NCBI GenBank assembly: GCA_034189165.1
Contig: JAXHVN010000044.1
Location: 46,028 to 110,027, forward strand
Direction of reading: 5' to 3'
DNA from: JAASSS01 sp021767745
GTDB taxonomy: Bacteria > Pseudomonadota > Gammaproteobacteria > UBA5335
Length of the DNA stretch: 64,000 nucleotides
The notes under the pieces were generated by a model. The model saw only the letters and a program-made list of their open reading frames with translations. It was not told where the DNA came from and did no database searches. Positions 30,073 through 42,545 of this stretch are shown piece after piece (the first letter of the stretch is position 1; each line of letters begins with the position of its first letter). The translations under genes and the position numbers were made by a program.

Positions 30073-31155
30073 CTAGCCGTGCCGGCGCTCGAACTCGTGC
30101 ATGAAGGCGATCAGGGCATCGACCGACGCCGGCGGCACGGCGTTGTAGATGCTGGCCCGCATGCCACCCACCGACCGATGCCCCTTCAGGCCGGTGAAAC
30201 CCTCCGCCTCCGCTGCCTTGAGGAAGGCGCCGTCGAGCTGCGGGTCCGCCAGCGTGAACGGCACGTTCATCCACGAGCGCGCCCGCGGCGCCACCGGATT
30301 GCGATAGAAGCCGCTGTCGTCGATGGTGGTGTACAGGCGCTGCGCCTTCTGCGCGTTCATCTCGCCGATCGCCGCGAGGCCGCCCTGCCGCTTGAGCCAC
30401 TGGAAGACCAGCCCGGCGACATACCAGGCGAAGGTGGGGGGCGTGTTGGACATCGAGTCCTGCTCGGCCTGCACCTGCCAGCTCCAGACCGTCGGCAGCT
30501 CCGGGCGGGCCTGCTCGAGCAGGTCGTCGCGCACGATGACCACGGTCAGGCCGGCCGGGCCGATGTTCTTCTGCGCGCCGGCGTAGATCACGCCGAACTG
30601 GCTGACGTCGATGGGCCGGGACAGGATCGTGGAGGAGAAATCCGCGACCAGCGGCAGCTCGCCACTGGCCGGCGGTTCATGGAACTCCACGCCACCGATG
30701 GTCTCGTTCGGCGTGTAGTGCAGGTAGGCCGCCTGCGGATCCGGCGCCCAGGCACCGGGCTCGGGGATGTCGGTGAAGCCACCGTCCGCCGTGGTGGCGG
30801 CGACGCGGATCTCGCCGTAGCGCTTGGCCTCGGCGACGGCCTTTTTCGACCAGCTGCCGGTCACCAGGTAGTCGGCATGCGCCCGACGCCCCAGCAGGTT
30901 CATCGGAATGGCGGCGAACTGGCCCGTCGCCCCGCCCTGCAGGAACAGCACCTTGTAGTTGTCTGGCACGGCCAGCAGCTCGCGCAGGTCGGCCTCCGCC
31001 TGCGCCGCGATGCCCATGAAGGCCTTGCCGCGATGGCTCATCTCCATCACCGAGCAGCCGGCGCCGTGCCAATCGAGCAGCTCGCCCTGAACCTGCTCGA
31101 GCACTTCGGCAGGCAGCGCCGCGGGCCCGGCGCTGAAGTTATGTACTCTGGTCAT
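30073..31155 (-). CDS. serC: Phosphoserine aminotransferase
   Basis: A 360-residue PLP enzyme that converts 3-phosphohydroxypyruvate to phosphoserine and also acts in vitamin B6 synthesis. The start VHNFSAGPAALPAEVLEQVQ is the SerC signature. LLDWHGAGCSVMEMSHRGKA, FLQGGATGQFAAIPMNL, VIYAGAQKNIGPAGLTVVIV (PLP lysine) and SVGGMRASIYNAVP follow. It lies between gyrA and serA, 94 bases from gyrA, which leaves space for the promoter of the serC-serA-pheA-hisC-tyrA-aroA-cmk-rpsA series. Confidence 0.97.
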   Translation of the reverse strand: MTRVHNFSAGPAALPAEVLEQVQGELLDWHGAGCSVMEMSHRGKAFMGIAAQAEADLRELLAVPDNYKVLFLQGGATGQFAAIPMNLLGRRAHADYLVTGSWSKKAVAEAKRYGEIRVAATTADGGFTDIPEPGAWAPDPQAAYLHYTPNETIGGVEFHEPPASGELPLVADFSSTILSRPIDVSQFGVIYAGAQKNIGPAGLTVVIVRDDLLEQARPELPTVWSWQVQAEQDSMSNTPPTFAWYVAGLVFQWLKRQGGLAAIGEMNAQKAQRLYTTIDDSGFYRNPVAPRARSWMNVPFTLADPQLDGAFLKAAEAEGFTGLKGHRSVGGMRASIYNAVPPASVDALIAFMHEFERRHG

Positions 31156-31249
31156 CTTGGCCTCTCTCGCGGAATTATCGAGCGTGGCGGACGGGCAGGA
31201 TCATGGGCCACGCAGGCAGGTGGTGGCCGACGTGCGGCGGGCCGCCGCC

Positions 31250-33874
<2,625 letters not shown>

Positions 33875-33999
33875 GGAACCGATGCGGCGGCTGGACCTCG
33901 CGCCCGGCTCAGCCGTCGGCGCAGGCGAGGGTGGATCGCGGCGAATACAAGCCGCGCATCATACCATCGCCCCGCGGCAGCGGGGTTTCGTGGCAAGAC

Positions 34000-35061
<1,062 letters not shown>

Positions 35062-35173
35062 CGGCGAGTTCCATGGCGGCACGACGCCTCCCGCGCCGGG
35101 GCGAGCGGCAGCGCGGTCTGAGGCGGGCTGCATGATAGCCTTGCGCCACCGCGCTTGCGCCGAGCGACCCGCC

Positions 35174-36499
35174 ATGCACTGTGATCTGCTGCTCAAGCCC
35201 CGTTGGATCGTGCCCATCGAGCCGGCTGGCGTCGTGCTGGAGGGCCACGTGCTGGCCGTGCACGACGGTCGCATCGCGGCACTGGTGCCGGCCGCCGAGG
35301 CGGCGCACTGGACGGCCACGCAGTGCCTCGAGCTGCCGGCACATGTGCTGCTGCCGGGTCTGGTGAATGCGCACACCCATGCGGCCATGAATCTCATGCG
35401 TGGGCTGGCGGACGACCTGCCGCTGATGCGTTGGCTCGGCGATCATATCTGGCCCACCGAGAGCCACTGGGTCAGCACCGAGTTCGTGCGCGACGGCACC
35501 CGCGCGGCCTGTGCCGAGATGCTGCGCGGGGGCACCACGACCTTCGCCGACATGTACTTCTTTCCCGAAACGGTGGCCGAGGTGGCCGCCGAGATGGGGA
35601 TGCGTGCCTGCGTCGGTCTGATCGTGATCGACTTGCCGACCGCCTATGGCCGCGGGCCGGACGAGTACTTCGACAAGGGCCTGGCGACCCACGACCGCTA
35701 CCGGGGCCACCCGCTGGTGCGCACGGCCTTCGCTCCGCACGCACCCTATACCGTCGCCGACGGGCCGCTGCAGCGGATCCGCACGCTCGCGGACGAACTC
35801 GACGTGCCGGTGCTGATGCACGTGCACGAGACCGCGCACGAGGTGGAGCAGGCCCGCGCCGGGCACGGTCAGCGCCCACTCTCACGGCTCGACGCCCTGG
35901 GCCTGCTGAATGACGCCTTGGCCGCCGTGCACATGACCCAGCTGCTGCCGGAGGAGATCGAGCGCGTGGCCAGCCGCGGCGTGCACGTGGTGCACTGCCC
36001 GGAATCGAATCTCAAGCTCGCCAGCGGCTTCTGCCCGCTCGCGGCGCTGCACGCCGCCGGCGCCTCGCTGGCTCTCGGCACCGACGGCGCGGCCAGCAAC
36101 AATGACCTGGACATGTTCGGCGAGATGCGCACGGCCGCCCTGCTGGCCAAGGGCGTGGCCGGCGACGCGGCCGCCATGCCGGCCGCCGAGGTCCTGCGCA
36201 TGGCGACGCTGGGCGGGGCCCGCGCGCTGCAGCTCGACGAGCAGATCGGCTCGCTCGAAGTGGGCAAGGCGGCCGATCTGATCGCGGTGGATCTCGCACC
36301 GGTGGAAACCCAGCCGGTGTTCGATCCGGTCTCGCAGCTGGTCTACAGCGCCGGGCGCCAACAGGTTACCGACGTCTGGGTGGCGGGCCGGCGCCGGCTG
36401 CAGGCCGGCGAACTGGTCGAGGTCGACATGGCGGCCATCCTGGCCAATACCAGAGCGTGGGGCGAACGCATCGCCCGGCGGCGCGAGGAAGCGAGATGA
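35174..36499 (+). CDS. 5-methylthioadenosine/S-adenosylhomocysteine deaminase-type amidohydrolase
   Basis: A 441-residue TRZ/ATZ-family metal-dependent deaminase. Metal and catalytic motifs are [42 protein letters not shown] and [18 protein letters not shown]. In P. aeruginosa the orthologue at the same position, next to mtnA, deaminates methylthioadenosine to methylthioinosine. The neighbouring mtnA makes that role likely here. The ATG at 35174 is family-like ([17 protein letters not shown]). It overlaps ubiG by four bases, so four downstream genes may be co-transcribed. Confidence 0.9.
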   Translation: MHCDLLLKPRWIVPIEPAGVVLEGHVLAVHDGRIAALVPAAEAAHWTATQCLELPAHVLLPGLVNAHTHAAMNLMRGLADDLPLMRWLGDHIWPTESHWVSTEFVRDGTRAACAEMLRGGTTTFADMYFFPETVAEVAAEMGMRACVGLIVIDLPTAYGRGPDEYFDKGLATHDRYRGHPLVRTAFAPHAPYTVADGPLQRIRTLADELDVPVLMHVHETAHEVEQARAGHGQRPLSRLDALGLLNDALAAVHMTQLLPEEIERVASRGVHVVHCPESNLKLASGFCPLAALHAAGASLALGTDGAASNNDLDMFGEMRTAALLAKGVAGDAAAMPAAEVLRMATLGGARALQLDEQIGSLEVGKAADLIAVDLAPVETQPVFDPVSQLVYSAGRQQVTDVWVAGRRRLQAGELVEVDMAAILANTRAWGERIARRREEAR

Positions 36500-37218
36500 A
36501 CGAGGATCTGCAGGGCGGACACCCCAACGTCGATGCCGCCGAGATCGGCAAGTTCGAGGCACTGGCCGAGCGCTGGTGGGACCCGCAGAGCGAGTTCAAG
36601 CCGCTGCACGACATCAACCCGCTGCGGCTGGACTTCATCGACCAGCATGTCGGCCTGGCGGGCAAGCGCGTGGCGGATATCGGCTGCGGCGGCGGCATCC
36701 TGGCCGAATCGATGGCCCACCGCGGCGCCAGCGTGCTCGGCATCGACATGGCGCCGGCGCCGCTCGCGGTAGCGCAGCTGCATGCCGCCGGACAGTCGCT
36801 CGATGTGAGCTATCGGCAACTGCCGGCCGAGGCGCTGGCCGCCGAGATGCCGGGGCAGTTCGATGCCGTCACCTGCCTGGAGATGCTCGAGCACGTGCCC
36901 GACCCGGCCGCCATCGTCGCTGCCTGCGCGCGCCTGGTGAAGCCGGGCGGGCAGGTGTTCTTCTCCACCATCAACCGCAACCCGAAGTCGTTCCTGTTCG
37001 CGATCGTCGGCGCGGAATACGTCCTGCGCCTGCTGCCGCGCGGCACGCATGACTACGCCAAGCTGATCCGGCCGGCCGAACTCTCCGCGTGGTGCCGCGC
37101 CGCCGGCCTGGCCGTACGCGAGCTTACCGGCATGCACTACAACCCGATCCTGCGCTACTACTGGCTCGGCCCGGGCGTGCAGGTGAACTACCTCATGGCC
37201 ACGACCCGTCCCGCATGA
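36496..37218 (+). CDS. ubiG: Ubiquinone biosynthesis O-methyltransferase UbiG
   Basis: A 240-residue SAM-dependent methyltransferase that performs both O-methylation steps of ubiquinone synthesis. The N terminus [20 protein letters not shown] is diagnostic for UbiG. The SAM-binding loop is [16 protein letters not shown], and [32 protein letters not shown] and [12 protein letters not shown] are further family blocks. The ATG at 36496 overlaps the stop of the upstream deaminase gene, and its end overlaps mupP by four bases. Confidence 0.97.
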   Translation: MNEDLQGGHPNVDAAEIGKFEALAERWWDPQSEFKPLHDINPLRLDFIDQHVGLAGKRVADIGCGGGILAESMAHRGASVLGIDMAPAPLAVAQLHAAGQSLDVSYRQLPAEALAAEMPGQFDAVTCLEMLEHVPDPAAIVAACARLVKPGGQVFFSTINRNPKSFLFAIVGAEYVLRLLPRGTHDYAKLIRPAELSAWCRAAGLAVRELTGMHYNPILRYYWLGPGVQVNYLMATTRPA

Positions 37219-37892
37219 GCGCCGCGCCACTGGCCGGCGTGCTGTTCGATCTGGACGGCACGTTGGTCGATACCGCGCCCGATCTGGCACACGCACTTAA
37301 CGCGGCCCGCGCGGCGGAAGACCTGCCGCCGCTGCCGCTGGCGCAGGTGCGCCCGCACGTATCGCGGGGCGGCCGCGGCCTGGTGGAGATCGGCTTCGAC
37401 GACGCCACCGGTCCGCCGGCGGCACAGGCCGACCGGCGCCGGGCGCGCCTGCTGGCGGCCTACGCCGAGGCCGTTTGCGTGGACTCCGCGCTCTTCCCCG
37501 GCATGGCGGCGATGCTGGCGCAGCTCGAATCGGCCGGTGTGAGCTGGGGCATCGTCACCAACAAGCCGCTGCGCTTCACCACGCCGCTGCTGGACGCGCT
37601 GTCGCTGAGCTCGCGCGCCGCCGTTGTCGTCTGCGGCGACACCCTGGCCCAGAGCAAGCCCGACCCGGCACCCGTGCGCCATGCCCTGGCGCAGGCCGGA
37701 CTGCCGGCCGTCGACACGCTCATGATCGGTGATGATCCGCGCGACGTGCAGGCCGGCCGCGCCGCCGGCACCCGCACCGCCGTGGCGGGCTGGGGTTATC
37801 TCGGCGCCACGCCGGCGAGAGCCGACTGGGGCGCCGACCACTGGTTCGACGACGTCTCAACAATGCGCGTCAAGCTACTGAACTGGCTTTGA
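37215..37892 (+). CDS. mupP: HAD phosphatase, probable N-acetylmuramic acid 6-phosphate phosphatase MupP
   Basis: A 225-residue HAD-superfamily phosphatase annotated by similarity as phosphoglycolate phosphatase (Gph). Motif I is [18 protein letters not shown] with the nucleophile Asp; IVTNKPLRF is motif [17 protein letters not shown] and [16 protein letters not shown] are motifs III and IV. In P. aeruginosa the gene between ubiG and yciK (PA3172) is MupP, which dephosphorylates MurNAc-6-phosphate in the AmgK-MurU recycling route. Synteny favours MupP over Gph; sequence alone does not separate them. amgK and murU are not in the window. Confidence 0.82.
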   Translation: MSAAPLAGVLFDLDGTLVDTAPDLAHALNAARAAEDLPPLPLAQVRPHVSRGGRGLVEIGFDDATGPPAAQADRRRARLLAAYAEAVCVDSALFPGMAAMLAQLESAGVSWGIVTNKPLRFTTPLLDALSLSSRAAVVVCGDTLAQSKPDPAPVRHALAQAGLPAVDTLMIGDDPRDVQAGRAAGTRTAVAGWGYLGATPARADWGADHWFDDVSTMRVKLLNWL

Positions 37893-37950
37893 TGCCAAGC
37901 GTGCGTCATTCCCTCCGGCCGCGGCGACGCCCGGCCAGCCTCCGGCGCTG

Positions 37951-38793
37951 ATGACGGCGCCGGTGCCGGCGCTGCAACCGGAGTTGCAGCTCGCCTTCCT
38001 GTTCCTGCCCGCGCCGTATCGCGCGCGCGTGACGCCCATCTTCTCCCTGCGCGCCGAGCTGCTGCAGCTCGCACTGACCGCGCGCACGCCCGAGGTCGTC
38101 CGCCTGCGATTGCAATGGTGGCGCGATGAGCTGCCGCGGCGGGGCACGCCCGCCGCCGGCCATCCGCTGCTGCGCACGCTGGCCGCCGAGCTGCCGCCGG
38201 AGCCGCTGGTGGCGATGATCGAGGGCGCCGCCGACCTGCTGGCGGCACCGGCAGCGCTCACCGCCGGCGATGCGCTGGAACAGGCGTGGCGTACTGGTGG
38301 CGCGGCCCTCGTGGCAGCGATCGCGCTGGACACCACGCTCGCCGCCGAGGCCGGTCAATCCGGCCAGGCGGCGCTGGCAGCCCGCGCCATCGGTACCGCC
38401 TGGCGCGCCGCCGAGCAGCTGGCCGGCCAACACGGGCAGCTGCCACCGCTGCTGGCACACACGCCGACGGCGCCGGCCGGCGAGGCGCTCGCGAGCGCTC
38501 ACCGCCAGCTCGCGCCCATCGACTACGCCGGTGACATCGAGCGCCTGCTGCAGCAGGGCGAGACCGGCGCGGCCGCGCTGGTGCCCGGTGAGGCGCCGGC
38601 GCGCCGGCTGCTGTTCGTGCTGGCGGCGCAGACCCGCGCGCAGCTCGCCCTGCTCGCCCGCCACGACTATCGGCCGGCCCCCGCAGGCCGCCCGCTCGGC
38701 CGCTGGCGGGCGCTGCGGGCCAGCTGGCGGGGCGCGCGGCGCAGCCTGCAGCCTCCGACGTCACCTGCCACCCCTGCCGAGGAGCGACGATGA
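37951..38793 (+). CDS. Squalene/phytoene synthase-like protein lacking Asp-rich motifs (NDUFAF6-like)
   Basis: A 280-residue, Ala/Leu-rich helical protein. FLFLPAPYRARVTPIFSLRA followed by VVRLRLQWWRDELPRR resembles the start of squalene/phytoene-synthase-fold proteins of the NDUFAF6 group. Neither of the two Asp-rich (DxxxD) metal-binding motifs of true synthases is visible: the first region has no Asp pair and the second reads IGTAWRAAEQLAGQHG. I infer a non-catalytic or altered member. It lies 58 bases after mupP and overlaps the YciK-type dehydrogenase gene by four bases. In pseudomonads mupP and yciK are adjacent, so this gene looks inserted. Function unknown. Confidence 0.6.
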   Translation: MTAPVPALQPELQLAFLFLPAPYRARVTPIFSLRAELLQLALTARTPEVVRLRLQWWRDELPRRGTPAAGHPLLRTLAAELPPEPLVAMIEGAADLLAAPAALTAGDALEQAWRTGGAALVAAIALDTTLAAEAGQSGQAALAARAIGTAWRAAEQLAGQHGQLPPLLAHTPTAPAGEALASAHRQLAPIDYAGDIERLLQQGETGAAALVPGEAPARRLLFVLAAQTRAQLALLARHDYRPAPAGRPLGRWRALRASWRGARRSLQPPTSPATPAEERR

Positions 38794-39536
38794 GCCCCGT
38801 CTACGATTTCGACCAGCGCGTGATCCTGATCACCGGCGCCACCGGTGGCATCGGCCAGGCGCTCAGCCTCGCGCTGGCGGCCGAGGGCGCCCAGCTGGTG
38901 CTCTGCGGCCGCCGCGAGGCGGCACTCGGCAAGCTGTACGATCGCATCGCGCAGCTCGGCCCGGAGCCGGCCATGGCGCCGGCGGAGCTGGCGGCACTCA
39001 CTCCAGATGCCGCCGCGCAGCTGGTCCGGCAGATCGAGGAAAGCTTCGGCCGGCTGGATGGCCTGTGCCATTGTGCGGCGACGCTGCCGGCCCTGACGCC
39101 GCTGCGCAACCTCGCGCCCGCGGCCTGGTACGAGAGCCTGCAGGTCAACCTGAACGCGGCCTTCGTGCTCACCCAGGCCTGTCTGGGACTGCTGCAGGCC
39201 AGCCCGGATGCGGCCGTGCTCTTCAGCACCGACGGCATCGCCCGCGAGGGCCGTGCCTATTACGGCCCTTATGCCGTCGCCAAGGCCGGGCTGGAGGCGC
39301 TGATGCGGGTGCTGGCGCACGAACTCGAAGCAAACACGCCGGTACGGGTGAACGCCGTGGACCCGGGGCCCATACGCAGCGCGCTGCGCACCCGCATCAG
39401 CGCGGAACCGCCCGCCCGGTTCGCGCCGCCGGCAAGCGCGCTGCCCGCCTACCTGTATCTGCTCTCCGGCGCCGCGCGTGGTGTCACCGGCGGCAGCTGG
39501 GCGGCGAGCGAGCCGGGGCCATGGGACGCCGGCTGA
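38790..39536 (+). CDS. Short-chain dehydrogenase/reductase, YciK-like
   Basis: A 248-residue classical SDR. The cofactor loop is LITGATGGIGQALSLALA, an NNAG equivalent reads CAATLP, and the active site is given by LFSTDGIAREGRAYYGPYAVAKAG with the YxxxK pair. RVNAVDPGPIRSALR is the usual SDR C-terminal block. It corresponds by synteny to yciK, found after ubiG-mupP in pseudomonads. The substrate is not known. The gene ends the plus-strand series that starts with the deaminase. Confidence 0.88.
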   Translation: MSPVYDFDQRVILITGATGGIGQALSLALAAEGAQLVLCGRREAALGKLYDRIAQLGPEPAMAPAELAALTPDAAAQLVRQIEESFGRLDGLCHCAATLPALTPLRNLAPAAWYESLQVNLNAAFVLTQACLGLLQASPDAAVLFSTDGIAREGRAYYGPYAVAKAGLEALMRVLAHELEANTPVRVNAVDPGPIRSALRTRISAEPPARFAPPASALPAYLYLLSGAARGVTGGSWAASEPGPWDAG

Positions 39537-39876
39537 ACCACCGTGACCGCGGGCGCGGCAGAGAGCTGAAGCCGCTGCCGGCGGTGTCCGGTGCGCGCAT
39601 GGGGGCCGCCGGCACCCATACAGGCGCCGTCCGCCGCTAACGCCCGCCGGTCGCCAGCGGCCGCCGGGACGGCGGTGCCGGGTGCCGGGTGCCGGGTGCC
39701 GGGTGCCGGGTGCCGCCAGCGTGCGCGCGGATCGGCAGCACCGGAACCGACGAGACCCGATCGCTCGCGGGCCGCGCGATATGTGTCCGCCGAGGTGGCG
39801 CCGGGCGCAGCAGCCCGCGACCCAGCCCACGGTGCACTCGCATGCCGGCCTGCCCAGTAGACCGCCACCGCCCGGC
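39537..39876. other. Non-coding interval between convergent SDR and radical SAM genes
   Basis: This 340-base stretch separates two convergent genes. Open frames across it have no family resemblance and depend on the repeat composition. Apart from the heptamer array at 39674-39715 I see GC-rich imperfect inverted repeats but no clear terminator with a T-tract. Confidence 0.6.
39674..39715. repeat. Six perfect tandem copies of GGTGCCG
   Basis: Six uninterrupted copies of the 7-mer GGTGCCG span 42 bases. The unit length is not a multiple of three and the array lies outside genes, so copy-number change would not be constrained by coding. No other such array was noticed in the window. Confidence 0.95.
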
Positions 39877-40962
39877 TCAGCCGAACAGCTCGCCCTGGCG
39901 GGGCCCGACCTCGACCGGGCGCCGGAACTGAGTACAGTCCAGGGGCGCCGGCGGCAGATAGCCCAGTCGCCGGCTGGCCAGCCGGAAGCGCTCGGCGATG
40001 AGTGTGGCGTAGGCCCCGCTGCCGCGTCGGCGATGGCCGAAGCGGGCGTCGTAGAGCTTGCCGTCGTGCATTTCCCGCAGCCGCGCGAGCACCTTCTCTC
40101 GCCGCGCCGGGTAGTGATCCTCCAGCCAGCGTGTGAACAGCGGAGCGACCTCGTGCGGCAGGCGCAGCAGGGTGAAGCCCGCGCTGCGGGCGCCCCGTTC
40201 GCGCGCTACCGTCAGGATGGCCTCGAGCTCGTGATCGGTCAGCCCCGGGATGACCGGCGCCAGCGACACCGCGATCGGCACTCCAGCCGCGGCAAGTCGT
40301 TCGATCACCCGCAACCGCCGGCGCACCCCGGCCGCACGCGGCTCCAGCAGGCGGCCGAGGGCATCGTCCCGGGTCGTCAGGCTGACCGCCACGCTCACCA
40401 GCCCGGCCGCCGCCATCGGTGCCAGCAGGTCCAGATCGCGCTCGATCAGGCCGGACTTGGTGACGAGCGTCACCGGGTGGCGATGCGCCCACAGCACCTC
40501 CAGCACCGCCCGGGTCAGCCGCAGCTGGCGCTCCACCGGCTGATAGGCATCGGTGTTCACGCCCAGCGCCAGCGGCGCCGGGCGGTAGCCGGGTGCCGCC
40601 AATTCCCGGGTCAGCCGCGCGGCCGCGTCGGGCTTGTGATAGATCTGCGTCTCGAAATCCAGGCCCGGCGAAAGCCCGAGGTAGGCATGGCTCGGGCGGG
40701 CGAAGCAGTAGCTGCAGCCGTGTTCGCAACCCCGGTAGGGATTCAGCGAGCGATCGAACGGGATATCCGGCGAGCGGTTGTAGCTGATCACCCGCCGCGC
40801 CTGATCGACGTGCAGCTGTGTGCGCGGTGCCGGCGCCGGCACCTCCCAGTTCGCCCAGCCATCGTCGACCGGCAGCGTCTGGCGCGTCTCGAAGCGGCCC
40901 GTCGGGCTGGCCGTGGCGCCCCGCCCCTTGTGGACGCCGTCCGGCCGCAGCGGCGAGCTCAT
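39877..40962 (-). CDS. PA0069-type radical SAM protein (COG1533/SplB-like)
   Basis: A 361-residue radical SAM protein. The iron-sulphur motif is NPYRGCEHGCSYCFARPSHA (Cx3Cx2C). Upstream RRVISYNRSPDIPFDRSLNP and downstream DFETQIYHKPDAAARLTREL, LALGVNTDAYQPVE and PVTLVTKSGLIERDLDLL are typical of the PA0069/Rv2578c family, related to spore photoproduct lyase. The C terminus RPVEVGPRQGELFG is conserved in this family. The ATG at 40962 overlaps the stop of the glycosylase gene by four bases. Function is undetermined; its place next to a DNA glycosylase hints at nucleic-acid repair or modification. Confidence 0.88.
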   Translation of the reverse strand: MSSPLRPDGVHKGRGATASPTGRFETRQTLPVDDGWANWEVPAPAPRTQLHVDQARRVISYNRSPDIPFDRSLNPYRGCEHGCSYCFARPSHAYLGLSPGLDFETQIYHKPDAAARLTRELAAPGYRPAPLALGVNTDAYQPVERQLRLTRAVLEVLWAHRHPVTLVTKSGLIERDLDLLAPMAAAGLVSVAVSLTTRDDALGRLLEPRAAGVRRRLRVIERLAAAGVPIAVSLAPVIPGLTDHELEAILTVARERGARSAGFTLLRLPHEVAPLFTRWLEDHYPARREKVLARLREMHDGKLYDARFGHRRRGSGAYATLIAERFRLASRRLGYLPPAPLDCTQFRRPVEVGPRQGELFG

Positions 40963-41690
40963 CCGGGCAGCGCCGGCACGCCGCCCGCTCGCGCGCCGAC
41001 GGCCCGGTCGGTCAGCTCTGCCTGTCCACCGGCGTGGACGCAGCCGGCCTGCAGCGGGCAGCCGCTGCAGCGCGGACCGACGCGGCAGTGTCGCTGGGCG
41101 TGGGTCACGATCAGTGCGTGCAGGTCGGCGAGCCGACGCTGTGCGCCTGCAGCCGCTGCAGATCCGGGCATCAGCGCCGCCACCAGCGCCTGTTGCAGCA
41201 CGCCATAACGCGCGTTTGCCTGCGGGTGGCCCAGCCGGCCGAGGATCCGGCGCGCGTAGGCATCGATCACCACCACCGGGCGGCGGAAGGCGTAGAGCAG
41301 CATGGCATCGGCCGTCTCCTCGCCGATGCCCGGCCGTGCCAGCAGGGCGGCGCGCAGCGCCGGGGTCGGCCGGTCGGCCAGTGCGGCGGTGCCACCCTGG
41401 TCGAGCAGCCACTGCGCCAGGGCCTGCAGGCGCCGCGCCTTGGTGGCCGCGAAACCAGCCGGGCGGATGGCCGCGCTCAGTCGTGCCGGCTCCCAGGCCA
41501 CCAGCGCCGCCGGCGTCAGTGCCCGTTCGGCGCGCAGCCGAGCCAGGGCCTGCTCGGCGTTGTGCCAGCGGGTCCGCTGCACCAGGATCGCGCCGAGCAT
41601 GATCTCGAAGGCGCTCTGTCCGGGCCACCAGTCATCCTGCGGGCCGTAGTGCGCCCGCAGCCGCTGGTAGAGCAGGTCCGGCGCGATCAC
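40959..41690 (-). CDS. HhH-GPD DNA glycosylase, MagIII-like (endonuclease III domain)
   Basis: A 243-residue base-excision glycosylase of the endonuclease III superfamily. WWPGQSAFEIMLGAILVQRT is the N-terminal core; the helix-hairpin-helix is ARPGIGEETADAMLLYAF, where the lyase lysine of EndoIII is replaced by Glu; VVVIDAYARRILGRLG keeps the catalytic Asp. This pattern fits monofunctional glycosylases such as MagIII, which removes 3-methyladenine. Four C-terminal cysteines (Cx5Cx2Cx5C in CRVGPRCSGCPLQAGC) may carry a [4Fe-4S] cluster. The GTG at 41690 overlaps the rluB stop, and the end overlaps the radical SAM gene. Confidence 0.87.
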   Translation of the reverse strand: MIAPDLLYQRLRAHYGPQDDWWPGQSAFEIMLGAILVQRTRWHNAEQALARLRAERALTPAALVAWEPARLSAAIRPAGFAATKARRLQALAQWLLDQGGTAALADRPTPALRAALLARPGIGEETADAMLLYAFRRPVVVIDAYARRILGRLGHPQANARYGVLQQALVAALMPGSAAAAGAQRRLADLHALIVTHAQRHCRVGPRCSGCPLQAGCVHAGGQAELTDRAVGARAGGVPALPG

Positions 41691-42532
41691 CGCCGCCCGG
41701 GTCTGCGCGCCGTGCCAGGCCGCGCCGGACGCCGTGCCCGGCTCGGCGCCGCTGACCGCGGCGCCGGCAGGCCCACCGCCTGATAGCAGGCGCGCGCCTG
41801 CTCGGGCGGCACGGTTTCGAAGCGGCCGCGCCGCAGCCGTGGCGAGAGCGCAATCGGCCCGTAGCCGATGCGGATCAGCCGACTGACCTCGCCGCCCACC
41901 TGTTCGATCAGGCGCCGTACCTCCCGTTGCCGGCCCTCGGTCAGCACCAGGTGATACCAACGATTGGCGCCCTCGCCGCCCGCTTCCCATAGTCGCTGCA
42001 CGCGCGCCGGGCCATCCTCGAGCAGGACCCCTTCCTGCAGCGCCTGGCGTTGCGCCTCGTCCAGCCCACCGAGCACGCGCACGGCATAGGTTCGCTCGAC
42101 CTGATAGCTCGGATGCATCATGCGGTTGGCGAGTTCGCCATCGGTGGTCAGCAGCAGCAGGCCGCTGGTGTTCAGATCCAGCCGGCCGATCGCGATCCAG
42201 CGCCCGCCCCGGGCACGCGGGAGCGCGGCGAACACGGTCGGCCGGCCCTCGGGATCGTGCCGGGCGGTGATCTCGCCGGCATTCTTGTGATAGGCCAGCA
42301 GCCGCGGCTGCGGCGCATGCAGGCGCACCACGCGCCCGTCCACCTCCACCCGCTCGCCTCCGGCCAGACCATCACCGAGCTGCGCCACCCGGCCGTCGAT
42401 GCGCACGCGCCCCTCGGCGATCCAGCGCTCGATCTCGCGCCGGGAACCGAAACCGGCACCGGCCAGCTTTTTCTGCAGACGTTCGGACACAGGGGGCTCG
42501 TTTGATGCACCGGCCGCGGCAATGCGCGCCAT
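41687..42532 (-). CDS. rluB: 23S rRNA pseudouridine(2605) synthase
   Basis: A 281-residue RsuA/RluB-family pseudouridine synthase. An S4 RNA-binding domain (RLQKKLAGAGFGSRREIERW) is followed by the catalytic motif AIGRLDLNTSGLLLLTTDGE with the nucleophilic Asp and by VLTEGRQREVRRLIEQVGGE. The C terminus is Arg/Ala rich, as is common in RluB. I chose the ATG at 42532 (MARIAAAG); the frame extends to 42652 through unrelated residues overlapping scpB. It lies 13 bases after scpB and is coupled to the glycosylase gene by GTGA. Confidence 0.94.
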   Translation of the reverse strand: MARIAAAGASNEPPVSERLQKKLAGAGFGSRREIERWIAEGRVRIDGRVAQLGDGLAGGERVEVDGRVVRLHAPQPRLLAYHKNAGEITARHDPEGRPTVFAALPRARGGRWIAIGRLDLNTSGLLLLTTDGELANRMMHPSYQVERTYAVRVLGGLDEAQRQALQEGVLLEDGPARVQRLWEAGGEGANRWYHLVLTEGRQREVRRLIEQVGGEVSRLIRIGYGPIALSPRLRRGRFETVPPEQARACYQAVGLPAPRSAAPSRARRPARPGTARRPGRR

Positions 42533-42545
42533 GGTACCAGCCGGG

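Noticed and set aside
39449..40729. 426-codon minus-strand frame across the heptamer repeat
   Set aside because: The repeat translates to a low-complexity stretch and the rest is an out-of-frame reading of the radical SAM gene.
40963..41628. N-terminal extension of the radical SAM frame
   Set aside because: This part is the glycosylase gene read out of frame; the ATG at 40962 overlaps the glycosylase stop as expected for coupled genes.
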